Counted from the first letter of the stretch, positions 38,412 to 46,637 are shown. The stretch: 64,000 nt of DNA from Flavobacterium palustre (GCF_014639535.1 NZ_BMGA01000004.1:186001-250000), one strand, 5' to 3'. Numbers and translations are program-made. Notes: generated from the letters alone by a model not told the origin.

Positions 38412-38801
38412 CTACAAATTAGCTCTAATTTCCTGAGCTAAGTTTTCAAATTCTTCTTTGCTCAAAGCTACCTTTTTCTGAAAGCGAATATCATCCATTG
38501 TGTTTAACGGAATCAAATGCACATGAGCATGCGGAACTTCAATTCCAATAACCGAAATCGCGATTCGGTTACAAGGAATGGTTTTTTCCAAAGCTATAGC
38601 CACCTTTCTCGAAAACTGCATTAATCCTAAATACACTTCTTCGTCCAAATCAAAAATCTTATCGACTTCCACTTTTGGGATACACAGTGTGTGTCCTTTG
38701 GCATTAGGATTAATATCTAAAAAAGCAAAATAGTTATCATCTTCAGCAATTTTATAACATGGAATTTCTCCGTTTATTATTTTGGTGAATATCGAGCTCA
38801 T
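38412..38801 (-). CDS. HIT family hydrolase
   Basis: A 129-residue histidine-triad nucleotide hydrolase. The core motif HAHVHLIP (HxHxHxx) is intact and follows VIGIEVP, a Bacteroidota variant of the usual GxxxGQ. Start motif MSSIFTKIINGEIPCYKIAEDD matches the Hint branch, which hydrolyses AMP-linked phosphoramidates. I chose the ATG at 38801. A longer reading from 38852 adds 17 unconserved residues coded by low-complexity filler. It lies 106 bp downstream of greA on the same strand and may be co-transcribed with it. Confidence 0.9.
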   Translation of the reverse strand: MSSIFTKIINGEIPCYKIAEDDNYFAFLDINPNAKGHTLCIPKVEVDKIFDLDEEVYLGLMQFSRKVAIALEKTIPCNRIAISVIGIEVPHAHVHLIPLNTMDDIRFQKKVALSKEEFENLAQEIRANL

Positions 38802-38907
38802 TGGAATGATTTTAGAATTTAGATTTAAGAGTTTAGAATAGAGGAAATTCAAAAGAGTTTGTATTTTCTAACTGAACACTAAAAAACCGAACACTGAATA
38901 CTTATAA
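38802..38907. repeat. Low-complexity filler between greA and the HIT gene
   Basis: A gap of imperfect short repeats (TAGATTTAAGAGTTTAGAA, then CTGAACACT / CCGAACACTGAATAC). No gene or hairpin was recognised. Confidence 0.45.
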
Positions 38908-39384
38908 TTACTCTCTTGTAATTTCCAGAATTTCAAATTTCAAAACACCGTTAGGCACTTTAATTTCTGCTACTTCGCCTATTGATTTCCCTAATAATCC
39001 TTTCCCTATTGGAGAAGTTACAGATATTTTTCCTGTTTTCAAGTCGGCTTCGCTTTCGGCAACTAAGGTATATTTCATTTCCATACCATTCGCCTGATTT
39101 TTAATTTTCACGCTTGATAATACCAAAACTTTAGACAAATCAAGATTGGATTCATCAATTAAACGGGCATTGGCATGAATTTCCTCTAATTTGGCAATTT
39201 TCATTTCCAACATTCCTTGTGCCTCTTTAGCAGCATCGTACTCTGCATTTTCAGATAAATCTCCTTTATCTCTTGCATCGGCTATATCTTGAGATGCTTT
39301 AGGACGCATCACGGTTTTTAAATAATCTAATTCTTCTCTTAATTTTTTAAGTCCTTCTGCTGTGTAATAAGATACTGTACTCAT
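38908..39384 (-). CDS. greA: Transcription elongation factor GreA
   Basis: GreA rescues backtracked RNA polymerase by stimulating transcript cleavage. The 158-residue protein has the coiled-coil domain with the tip motif DARDKGDLSENAEYDAAKEAQG (acidic catalytic residues present) and the C-terminal FKBP-like domain with SPIGKGLLGKSIGEVAEIKVPNG. It is preceded by its own promoter and a short leader containing a terminator-like hairpin. That arrangement recalls GreA leader regulation in E. coli, but no sequence homology is implied. Confidence 0.97.
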   Translation of the reverse strand: MSTVSYYTAEGLKKLREELDYLKTVMRPKASQDIADARDKGDLSENAEYDAAKEAQGMLEMKIAKLEEIHANARLIDESNLDLSKVLVLSSVKIKNQANGMEMKYTLVAESEADLKTGKISVTSPIGKGLLGKSIGEVAEIKVPNGVLKFEILEITRE

Positions 39385-39407
39385 AACTTCATCATTTTAT
39401 AAAATAG

Positions 39408-39432
39408 AAAAAATCCCATCGGGACGGGATTT
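39408..39432 (-). terminator. Leader hairpin (putative attenuator) of greA
   Basis: The minus strand reads AAATCCC, an 8-nt loop, then GGGATTT followed by more T. It starts within a few bases of the predicted transcription start and ends 24 bp before the greA ATG. Confidence 0.6.
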
Positions 39433-39439
39433 CTTTCCA

Positions 39440-39447
39440 CAAAGATA
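39440..39447 (-). promoter_or_regulatory. -7 box of greA
   Basis: The minus strand reads TATCTTTG, matching TAnnTTTG. Predicted start is near 39433-39435, directly before the leader hairpin. Confidence 0.6.
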
Positions 39448-39546
39448 ATATATTTTTTTATAGTGTATAATTATATGTTAACCATTATTATTTCAAATGT
39501 AAATAAATTAAATTTGTTTCACTAATACTTTTACAAATTAAAAAAC

Positions 39547-39966
39547 ATGAAAAAAATTGTCTCACTTTTCCTGATTAGTCTTTTGTTTTTTTCGTGTTCA
39601 GACAACGGATTTAACAACAACAATCCTTACATCCCCAACTATATTTTTTCAGTAACATTCAATCTGAGTTTACCTCAGTATTCAAATCTTAATTACGTAA
39701 GCAATGCTATTTATTATTCCGGTCCCGAAGTAGGCCCTAAAGGCATTTATGTATTTAACACCGGAAGCGGCTACAATGCTTTTGATGCAGCCTGCCCTAA
39801 TCAGGCACTAAGCAGCTGTTCAACTTTGACACTCGACGGCATCTATCTTCAATGCCCTTGTGATGACGAACAATACAGCTTATTTACGGGACAGGGAAAA
39901 TTAAAATATCCCTTAAAACAATATCGTGCAGAACTCAATGGAAACATTCTGCGGGTTTATAATTAA
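39547..39966 (+). CDS. Rieske-like lipoprotein without the histidine ligands
   Basis: A 139-residue lipoprotein (lipobox LLFFSC, C17). The body resembles small Bacteroidota Rieske-domain proteins: YNAFDAACPNQ, then LTLDGIYLQCPCDDEQYSLFTG and PLKQYRAELNGN. A true Rieske centre needs CxH and CxxH. Here the positions read C83-P-N and C103-P-C105-D, with C91 between, so both histidines are missing and extra cysteines are present. It may hold a different metal site, a disulfide, or no cofactor. It diverges from greA and ends at a strong terminator. Confidence 0.72.
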   Translation: MKKIVSLFLISLLFFSCSDNGFNNNNPYIPNYIFSVTFNLSLPQYSNLNYVSNAIYYSGPEVGPKGIYVFNTGSGYNAFDAACPNQALSSCSTLTLDGIYLQCPCDDEQYSLFTGQGKLKYPLKQYRAELNGNILRVYN

Positions 39967-39972
39967 AAATCA

Positions 39973-40008
39973 AAAAGCCTGAGAAATTGAATTTCTCAGG
40001 CTTTTAAA
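39973..40008. terminator. Bidirectional terminator between the Rieske-like and TonB receptor genes
   Basis: AAAAGCCTGAGAAATT / AATTTCTCAGGCTTTT, a near-perfect 15-bp stem with A and T runs between convergent genes. Confidence 0.9.
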
Positions 40009-40026
40009 ATATAGAACTACACGATA

Positions 40027-42192
40027 TTAAAACTTCAATGTCAATCCGGCTAAGAAATTGGCTCCTGCCTGTGGATAATAATACACATATCCTCCGCCAT
40101 AATCAGCACCGTCAGAAACATAATGTTTATTGGCAATATTATTAGCTAACACACTTATAGTAATCGACTTAAAAACACTTTTAGGAAAGATGGTGTAGGT
40201 AGCATTAAAATCGTTTACAAAATAATCGTTCAATTTTCCTTGTCCGTCATTAATATTGTTTAAATATTGATTTCCAACAAATTTAGACAACAAGTTCAAT
40301 TGCAAATTAGCTACAGGAGAAAACACCACACTATTGGCAGCGATTAATTTTGGAGAAAAAGCAATATTGGTATTTCCTAAATTGGCTGTACCGCTTCCGT
40401 TATCCAATACAAAATCAATATTTTTATTATCACTCAGGGTAAAATTAGGTCGGATTGCCCATTTTTTATCCAATTGAAATCTGGCATCTACTTCCAAACC
40501 TAAACGATAACTTTCGCCCACATTAGTTCGAACCGGATTCCCTACATCGTCCAATTCACCTGTTAAAACCAACTGGTCTTTGTATTTCATATAATAACCA
40601 TTGATGTTTAGCTGTGTTTTTGGAGCTACAAATCGCCAGCCCAATTCAAAATCATCCATTCTTTCCGGTTTCACATTTCCGCCTTCATAATCCGTTCGAT
40701 TAGGTTCCCTGTTAGCTCTGGCATAAGAAACATAAATTGCATTTTTATTATTAAGGGTAAAATTCAAACCAGCCTTAGGATTAAAGAAATTAAAATTATC
40801 ATTTACCAAACCCGTTTCTGCGCTATTAGCCTGGTAGTGTACATTTCTAAGCTGTGCATCAACATAAACATTAACAAAAGACCCAATCTGATAATTGATT
40901 TTTGCAAAAACATTCCCATCTTTTTTTGAAGCAAAATCGTCATAATAGCGATCTCCTAATTCACTTTGAGAAGCAAATCGTGCCCAAATAACTTTACCAA
41001 AATGATCGCCTTCATATTTATTCCAGCCTCCGCCCAAGATAACATCCAACTCTTCATTTTTATAATTTGCCGAAAAAGTAGTTCCGTAAAAATCATTATC
41101 CAACCACTTTTGGCGCACTAAATCAGTTGTTACTTCCGAACCTACCGGATTCAAACCATAATCAGCAAAATCAGCATCTTCTTTGTAATTTTCATAATAT
41201 CCTTTTCCTTTTGTATAATGAAAAGCCAAATTGGTATTCCAACTAGAGGACAATTTCTCATTCCAATGCAACTGATAATGATCTTGCTGGTAATTATCGG
41301 TTTCGTTATCATAAAAACGGGTATTACCTGATTCATCTGTATAAATTCCACCAAAATTAAATGTTCTGTCTGAAGCTAAAGTTGCCGCATCAATTCCGTT
41401 CCAGGCTTGGTATGTTTTCTCGGTTCCTCCAAAAACCAAAGCCTTGATTAATGTTGTTTTTCCAACATAAGTTCCCTGCAGGAAATACGATTTTAAATCA
41501 GAACTTCCTCTGTCCACATAACCAACTGATTTTAAAGCCGACACACGTCCAGCCAATTCAAAATGATCGTTCATTAAACCCGAACTGAATTTAACAGTGT
41601 GTTTTCTGGTATTGAAACTTCCAAAAGAATTAGAAATCTCTCCACTACTTATTTTCGAATAAGCATCAGTCAATAAGTTCAAACTAGCCCCAAAAGCACC
41701 CGATCCGTTAGTAGAAGTCCCTACTCCTCTTTGCAATTGCATATTCTCTACCGAAGAAGCAAAATCCGGCATATTAACCCAAAAAGTTCCATGACTTTCC
41801 GAATCATTATACGGAATTCCGTTAACCGTAATATTTACACGGGTTGCATCACTACCACGAACACGAATCCCAGCATAACCTATTCCGTTTCCTGCATAAG
41901 ACGTTGTCACCACCGATGGCATAAAATTCATCAAAGCCGGAATATCCTGACCTAAATTGCGTGGAGCAATTTCTTTTTTGTCCAAATTAGAAAAACTAAC
42001 CGGCGTTTTTGTTGTAACACGAATGGCAGAAACCAAAACTTCATCGAGTTGATTGACCTTAGTGGTATCTTTTACCTGAGAAAAAGATATAAAAGACAAC
42101 AGACAGAAAGCAATAACGAATAGTGTAGATCGATTACCTACTGTCTTTGGAATTTGGAATTTTAGATTTGAAATTTTAATTAATGGTTTCAT
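40027..42192 (-). CDS. TonB-dependent outer-membrane receptor, probable thiamine uptake
   Basis: A 721-residue receptor. A signal peptide precedes VKDTTKVNQLDEVLVSAIRV (TonB-box-like VNQLDEVLV). The plug follows (PALMNFMPSVVTTS...AGIRVRGSDATRVNITVNGIPYNDSESHG), then a 22-strand-type barrel ending in a C-terminal Phe (LAGLTLKF). A TPP riboswitch lies in its leader, so thiamine or a phosphate ester is the likely substrate; this follows the known pattern of TPP-controlled receptors in Bacteroidetes. Start chosen at 42192; an alternative ATG lies at 42222. The residues before the hydrophobic core (about 8-14, SNLKFQI) are encoded by a dispersed AT-rich repeat. Confidence 0.93.
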   Translation of the reverse strand: MKPLIKISNLKFQIPKTVGNRSTLFVIAFCLLSFISFSQVKDTTKVNQLDEVLVSAIRVTTKTPVSFSNLDKKEIAPRNLGQDIPALMNFMPSVVTTSYAGNGIGYAGIRVRGSDATRVNITVNGIPYNDSESHGTFWVNMPDFASSVENMQLQRGVGTSTNGSGAFGASLNLLTDAYSKISSGEISNSFGSFNTRKHTVKFSSGLMNDHFELAGRVSALKSVGYVDRGSSDLKSYFLQGTYVGKTTLIKALVFGGTEKTYQAWNGIDAATLASDRTFNFGGIYTDESGNTRFYDNETDNYQQDHYQLHWNEKLSSSWNTNLAFHYTKGKGYYENYKEDADFADYGLNPVGSEVTTDLVRQKWLDNDFYGTTFSANYKNEELDVILGGGWNKYEGDHFGKVIWARFASQSELGDRYYDDFASKKDGNVFAKINYQIGSFVNVYVDAQLRNVHYQANSAETGLVNDNFNFFNPKAGLNFTLNNKNAIYVSYARANREPNRTDYEGGNVKPERMDDFELGWRFVAPKTQLNINGYYMKYKDQLVLTGELDDVGNPVRTNVGESYRLGLEVDARFQLDKKWAIRPNFTLSDNKNIDFVLDNGSGTANLGNTNIAFSPKLIAANSVVFSPVANLQLNLLSKFVGNQYLNNINDGQGKLNDYFVNDFNATYTIFPKSVFKSITISVLANNIANKHYVSDGADYGGGYVYYYPQAGANFLAGLTLKF
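42145..42176. repeat. AT-rich TTGGAATTT-type repeat inside the receptor signal-peptide region
   Basis: TTTGGAATTTGGAATTTTAG is the same type as intergenic sequence at 24108-24215 and 42410-42465. It lies within the coding sequence, upstream of the hydrophobic core of the signal peptide. Confidence 0.6.
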
Positions 42193-42293
42193 CCGTAATT
42201 GTTTTACGAATAAAAGGGGCAATTATTCTTTTTGTTAAATTATAAAAGATTTGTTCAACTAAAATAAATCAATAGTACTACTACTCATTTATC

Positions 42294-42372
42294 ACATTTT
42301 CCCTTAGCAACATTACTTGCTCAGGTTCGTTGGGTATGATCTCAGCTCGTTATTTAGAGCACCCCTTTGAGA
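42294..42372 (-). promoter_or_regulatory. TPP riboswitch of the TonB-dependent receptor gene
   Basis: The minus strand carries the thi box: AAAGGGGTGC, GAGCTGAGATCATACCC, GAACCTGAGCAAG and GCTAAGGGAAAA. It ends about 100 bp before the receptor start. P1 is weaker than in the thi-operon copy. It predicts repression of the receptor by thiamine pyrophosphate. Confidence 0.93.
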
Positions 42373-42377
42373 CGGTG

Positions 42378-42407
42378 CAAAGATAATGTTAAAAAACAAA
42401 TCCCAAA
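42378..42407 (-). promoter_or_regulatory. Promoter of the TPP-controlled receptor
   Basis: Minus strand: TTTG, an 18-nt spacer, then TATCTTTG (complement of 42378-42385). A full match to the flavobacterial consensus placed directly before the riboswitch. Confidence 0.75.
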
Positions 42408-42473
42408 AATTAAATTCCAAAACCTAACTTTTAAACATTTTTTATTGGAAATTGGAATTTATTTTTTTGGTTT

Positions 42474-42878
42474 TTAATCCAAGTTTGGTTTTTTACGCGA
42501 TTGTTTTAGGTCGGAAAGATTCTTTTTGTCTTTAATTCGTTTTTTAATTACTGATTTTGGAACTTTTGTAGCCTTTCTAATTTTGGGAACAATAAGTCCT
42601 TTTCTAATCAATTCTAAAAAACGTTTCGTGACAATTTCTTTATTTTTAAGTTGGCTTCGGTCTTCATCACAATTCAGAATCAAAACCAAATCAGTAGTTA
42701 ATCTTGACGAAAGATTGGTTTCTAACAGTAACTTTTCTTCTTCAGATAAAGCCTGAGAATTTTTCAAATCGAAAGACAATACCACTTTAGACGAAACCTT
42801 ATTTACGTTTTGTCCGCCGGCACCACTGCTTCGCACAGCTTTAAATTGCAGCTCCGATATGATTTTTTGGATTTCCAT
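42474..42878 (-). CDS. arfB: Alternative ribosome-rescue factor ArfB
   Basis: A 134-residue peptidyl-tRNA hydrolase that frees ribosomes stalled without a stop codon. The catalytic GGQ is in VRSSGAGGQNVNKVSSKVVLSFDL. The C-terminal tail is strongly basic (TKVPKSVIKKRIKDKKNLSDLKQSRKKPN), as needed to enter the empty mRNA channel. Only one domain is present, so it is not a release factor 1/2. It starts 3 bp after the DUF4301 gene and is likely the last gene of pcrB-pnuC-DUF4301-arfB. Confidence 0.93.
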   Translation of the reverse strand: MEIQKIISELQFKAVRSSGAGGQNVNKVSSKVVLSFDLKNSQALSEEEKLLLETNLSSRLTTDLVLILNCDEDRSQLKNKEIVTKRFLELIRKGLIVPKIRKATKVPKSVIKKRIKDKKNLSDLKQSRKKPNLD

Positions 42879-42881
42879 TAT

Positions 42882-44495
42882 TTACAACGACTGATGTGCC
42901 TCTTTTAATAAATCATTGACCGTTTTCACCGGATTAAAAGTAATCAAAGGCACTTCAACAAAAACAGTCAGCCAGTTTGCCATTGCTCCATTCCACAAAC
43001 CCGGTAATTCATAGCCTTTAATATCTTTTCCCTGATAATTTTTTTCCACTATAAAACCGCTGTTTTCATCCACAAACTGATGTAAATCAAACTTTTCCCC
43101 TTTATAATTTTTAGTCGCACAAACTAAATCTACCGGATTAAAATGAGTCGCATTAGCCATGATTTTAGCCTGCTTTTTATTGCTCAAATCCACCTGAGAA
43201 GACTCAACAATTTGTAACGAAACCTCTTTTTGTCCATTCTTTACCCAAAAAGGACCTCCTCCGGGCTCACCTTCATTGATAACCATTCCGCAAACTCTGA
43301 TAGGACGGTCTAAAATATTTTTCAGAAATTTTATTTTATTTTCGAAAGTATATAGATCAAAATCGGATTTAACTTCCACATTCAATTTGGCTGAAAGGAA
43401 TTTTTTAATTTCCTCAATTTGATTTTCTTCAACTGTATAAAGATCAATTAAATTCAGGCAGGCAAATATTTGCTGTTGCAATTCTAATAAAACACCAGCC
43501 AATGCTTTTTTATAAAGCGCAATTTTTTCATTGTTATGCAAAATAACATTATCAATATTTTTAATAAAGATAATATCTGCATCCAACTGATTTAAGTTTC
43601 CTATCAGCGCCCCATGACCTCCGGGTCTGAATAATAATTTACCCTCTTGGGTTCTAAAAGCCTTATCATTCATGTTCACCGCAATAGTATCAGTACTTTT
43701 ATCCTGATAAGAATAAGTCACCTCAATACTGGTTTGCGTTTCATTTTCAACCTTAGCCTTCTCACTATCTATAATTTGCTCAAACTGTTCCTGATGTGAT
43801 TCAGAAACCGTAAAATGCAAATAAGATTTATTATTGGTGCTTGAATAATAACCACATTCGTACAAATGCTCTTCAATTGGTGTAGCAATTTTAGTCGCAT
43901 ATTTATGGAAAGGCAAAATCCCTTTTGGCTTTGAAGCAAAATCAAAATACTTTGCATCCAACATGAATTTGATAAAATAATAGTTTTTATAATCACGTGA
44001 AAGTGAGTCAAAATCCTGAATCTCTTCTTTGAGTTTTTTATAAATCATTTCAAAAAAAGGCAATTTCTCCATTCCTACTATAAAAACAGGCAGTTTGGTC
44101 TCCTTTTTTCTATTGATATAAGCATTGATACTTTCTTTTTCAATATTAAAATCATTCAGGAAAGCCGTTAGAAATTTAAACATCCTGCTGGCCGCTCCCG
44201 ATGCCGGTACAAACTTTAATAACTTTAAATTGGATTTATGATCATCAAAAAAACTGGCATTTTCAACAAATTCCTCTTCTGTCAGTCTCAAAATTCCGTT
44301 CCCAACAGTTGCAGCTTCAACCAATTCCATCTTAGCAATTCCTTTTTTAAAAATTGCCAATTCTTTTTTGATATTTTCTAATGAAACTCCGTGTTCTCTG
44401 ATTTGTTCAAAATCCTGTTCTGACAATCCCATAGCTTTAATTTTATTTAAATCATCAATTGATTTCTCTTGTACCAAATCTTTTATTTCACTCAT
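42882..44495 (-). CDS. DUF4301 family protein
   Basis: A 537-residue cytoplasmic protein of the Bacteroidota family DUF4301. Recognisable blocks are LSEQDFEQIREHGVSLENIKKEL at the N terminus, LLKFVPASGAASRMFKFL, LFRPGGHGALIGNLNQLDADIIFIKNIDN, and VCGMVINEGEPGGGPFWV. The PASGAASRM and RPGGHGALI...NIDN pieces resemble nucleotide-sugar or nucleotidyltransferase loops, which is a weak hint at a nucleotidyltransferase-like enzyme. No catalytic residue can be assigned with confidence. It lies 28 bp after the pnuC-like gene and 3 bp before arfB. Confidence 0.85.
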   Translation of the reverse strand: MSEIKDLVQEKSIDDLNKIKAMGLSEQDFEQIREHGVSLENIKKELAIFKKGIAKMELVEAATVGNGILRLTEEEFVENASFFDDHKSNLKLLKFVPASGAASRMFKFLTAFLNDFNIEKESINAYINRKKETKLPVFIVGMEKLPFFEMIYKKLKEEIQDFDSLSRDYKNYYFIKFMLDAKYFDFASKPKGILPFHKYATKIATPIEEHLYECGYYSSTNNKSYLHFTVSESHQEQFEQIIDSEKAKVENETQTSIEVTYSYQDKSTDTIAVNMNDKAFRTQEGKLLFRPGGHGALIGNLNQLDADIIFIKNIDNVILHNNEKIALYKKALAGVLLELQQQIFACLNLIDLYTVEENQIEEIKKFLSAKLNVEVKSDFDLYTFENKIKFLKNILDRPIRVCGMVINEGEPGGGPFWVKNGQKEVSLQIVESSQVDLSNKKQAKIMANATHFNPVDLVCATKNYKGEKFDLHQFVDENSGFIVEKNYQGKDIKGYELPGLWNGAMANWLTVFVEVPLITFNPVKTVNDLLKEAHQSL

Positions 44496-44523
44496 GTAAT
44501 TGCAATCAAATATTCTAAAATTA

Positions 44524-45168
44524 CTAATCTAAAACGACCATTTCTTCCTTCTCTGTGTCTTGTTTTGCTAAAATTTTCTTCCATTCAAAATAACCGTATA
44601 TAGCCAGAATTGTAAAGATTAAATATTGCAAACTCGTAAAAGTATAGCCTTTAAAAAAATACAAAGGTATCGAAATGAAATCTCCTACAATCCAAAAAAT
44701 CCAATTTTCAATTTTCCGTTTAGCCATCAACCACATCCCCACAAAAAAGAGCGCTGTTAACAAGGTATCTACATAATTGTACCATGAAGTAAATTTATCA
44801 AAATACTGATACACAAGGAACACAAAAATTAAAGTAACAACAAAAATTAAGGCTGCCATTTTATGCTCTTTTTTAGTTGCAACAGCAACAGGATAAGCTT
44901 CAACTGCTCCTTTTTTTCTGGTCCAATGGTACCAACCATAAATACTCATCACAAAATAATAGACATTGATCATCGAATCGCCCAGCAACTCCCATTTCCA
45001 AAGCAAATAAGCGTAAACTGAAGTATTTACTAAACCTGTTGGGAAAACTAAAATATTATCTTTTTTAGCAAACCAAACACTCGCCAAACCAAACAATACA
45101 GCCAATAATTCCAAAACAATTTCCGATGTGGGATAATCAGCATATTGAGCAAAGAAAAAATCTATCAT
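44524..45168 (-). CDS. pnuC: PnuC-like vitamin transporter
   Basis: A 214-residue membrane protein with seven or so helices. PnuC-family motifs are FPTGLVNTSVYAYLLWKWELLGDSMINVYYFVMSIYGWYHW and WIVGDFISIPLYFFKGYTFTSLQYLIFTILAIYGYFEW. PnuC members carry nicotinamide riboside, and PnuT relatives carry thiamine. A TPP-controlled receptor lies about 2 kb downstream, so thiamine cannot be excluded, but this gene has no riboswitch of its own. It overlaps pcrB by 4 bp. Confidence 0.85.
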   Translation of the reverse strand: MIDFFFAQYADYPTSEIVLELLAVLFGLASVWFAKKDNILVFPTGLVNTSVYAYLLWKWELLGDSMINVYYFVMSIYGWYHWTRKKGAVEAYPVAVATKKEHKMAALIFVVTLIFVFLVYQYFDKFTSWYNYVDTLLTALFFVGMWLMAKRKIENWIFWIVGDFISIPLYFFKGYTFTSLQYLIFTILAIYGYFEWKKILAKQDTEKEEMVVLD

Positions 45169-45902
45169 TTACTTTTTTTTTGAGAATTAAAAAAATCGGA
45201 GTCCTTTTCAAAAGCCGTTCCTATTACAACTAAATCAGCTCCGGATTGATAGGCTTTTTGAATTCCCTGCCAATCTATAATTCCGCCGCCTACAATTAGC
45301 GGAATATTGGTATTTTGAGAAACCAATTGAATCATTTCTAACGGAACTGCCTTCTGAGCACCGCTCCCCGCTTCCAAATAAATCAATTTACTACCTAACA
45401 TTTCTCCGGCCTGAGCTGTCGCCAATACCAAATCGAGATTATTTCTTTCTAAAGGTTTCGTTTTACTGACCCTTTCAACAGCCGTTTCTCTTCCGCTTTC
45501 GATTAAAAGATAAGCTGTCGAAATCACTTCAAGATTGGTTTGTTTTAAAATCGGTGCCGCCTGAACCTGATGCCCAGCCAAATAATCCGGATTTCGTCCC
45601 GATAATAACGATAAAAACAAAATACCATCAGCATGACTGGAAATTTGAGAAGGATGCCCCGGAAAAAGAACCACCGGCAAAGTACAATCCTGTTTAATTC
45701 TAATTATTAAATCATCCAAAATAGTACTTTCTACAAGACTTCCGCCAATAAAAACATGAGTTGCCGGAGATTGATTGATTTTGTAAATCAAATTCCCGAT
45801 ATCTTCCCAAATTATTTTATCGGGATCCAGAAGAATCGCTAATAATTTCCAATTTTCTGATTTAGCTGCCTGTATTTCCTGATAGATTGACCCTTTTTCC
45901 AT
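45165..45902 (-). CDS. Geranylgeranylglyceryl/heptaprenylglyceryl phosphate synthase (PcrB family)
   Basis: A 245-residue TIM-barrel prenyltransferase that joins a polyprenyl diphosphate to glycerol-1-phosphate. It shows LAILLDPDKI, HVFIGGSLVES, PVVLFPGHPSQISSHADGILFLSLLSGRNPDYLAGHQ, KLIYLEAGSGAQKAV and IPLIVGGGI, all conserved in the family. Such enzymes occur widely in Bacteroidota, where the product's use is not settled. First gene of the probable pcrB-pnuC-DUF4301-arfB unit, overlapping the next gene by 4 bp and diverging from the Crp/Fnr gene. Confidence 0.93.
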   Translation of the reverse strand: MEKGSIYQEIQAAKSENWKLLAILLDPDKIIWEDIGNLIYKINQSPATHVFIGGSLVESTILDDLIIRIKQDCTLPVVLFPGHPSQISSHADGILFLSLLSGRNPDYLAGHQVQAAPILKQTNLEVISTAYLLIESGRETAVERVSKTKPLERNNLDLVLATAQAGEMLGSKLIYLEAGSGAQKAVPLEMIQLVSQNTNIPLIVGGGIIDWQGIQKAYQSGADLVVIGTAFEKDSDFFNSQKKSK

Positions 45903-45988
45903 GAGAACGTAAAAGTAAAAAGTTTTTCAAAGTAGCAGAACAAATTCTAAACAATTATATTTGTTAGCACTTTAAAATCCTATTCATT

Positions 45989-46585
45989 ATGATTGCTCTT
46001 GCATTACTCGAAAATTATAACGGCATTATAAAAAATTACAAAAGTGGCGATATCATTTTTGAAGAAGGAAAACAACCAACGCATTATTACCAAATTATTT
46101 CGGGCGAAGTAAAAATGAATAATTATAATGATGAAGGCAAAGAATTCATTCAGGGAATTTTCTACAAAAACCAGTGTTTTGGCGAACCTCCGTTGTTTAT
46201 TGACCAGGTTTATCCTGCCAATGCCGTGGCGGTAGTCGATTCGGAATTGATTGTAATTACAAAAGATAAATTTCTGGAATTACTAAAAAACAATGCCGAC
46301 ATCAGCTTACAAATCATCAAAAACCTCTCGCAACGTCTGTATTACAAATCGGTTATGGCAGCCGAAATTTCTTCTCAGGATCCGGAACACCGTGTATTGC
46401 GACTAATTGATTATTCGATAGAACAATTGAATTTTAAACAAGAAAAAGCCGGTTTTCTCATCCATTTCACCCGACAACAAATTGCTGATTTAACCGGTTT
46501 AAGAGTCGAAACTGTAATTCGGGCTATAAAATCCCTGGAGAAAAAAGGCGATTTAAAAATAATCAACCGAAAAGTATATCGATAA
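45989..46585 (+). CDS. Crp/Fnr family transcriptional regulator
   Basis: A 198-residue regulator. The cyclic-nucleotide-binding-type barrel (about 10-110) contains YQIISGEVKMNNYNDEGKEFI and CFGEPPLF. The winged helix-turn-helix (about 148-198) is HFTRQQIADLTGLRVETVIRAIKSLEKKGDL. The recognition helix carries E and R as in Fnr (E..xR). Only one cysteine is present (in NQCFGE), so it cannot hold an Fnr-type 4Fe-4S cluster. It may sense nitric oxide, redox state or a ligand by other means. An imperfect palindrome lies just downstream, before a truncated-haemoglobin operon, which is its likely target. Confidence 0.92.
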   Translation: MIALALLENYNGIIKNYKSGDIIFEEGKQPTHYYQIISGEVKMNNYNDEGKEFIQGIFYKNQCFGEPPLFIDQVYPANAVAVVDSELIVITKDKFLELLKNNADISLQIIKNLSQRLYYKSVMAAEISSQDPEHRVLRLIDYSIEQLNFKQEKAGFLIHFTRQQIADLTGLRVETVIRAIKSLEKKGDLKIINRKVYR

Positions 46586-46599
46586 AAAATATTGTTTTA

Positions 46600-46615
46600 T
46601 ATGATTTAAGTCATA
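46600..46615 (+). promoter_or_regulatory. Crp/Fnr-like operator before the membrane protein-haemoglobin operon
   Basis: TATGA-N6-TCATA, an inverted repeat with the spacing of Fnr-family sites (TATGATTTAAGTCATA). Its centre is about 43 bp upstream of the start predicted from the -7 box at 46638-46645, the usual place for a class II activator. Confidence 0.6.
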
Positions 46616-46637
46616 AAATGCCAGTGTGTTGTGGTTG

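Noticed and set aside
45989-46585. Fnr-type iron-sulfur oxygen sensor
   Set aside because: Only one cysteine is present, so a 4Fe-4S cluster cannot be bound in the Fnr way.
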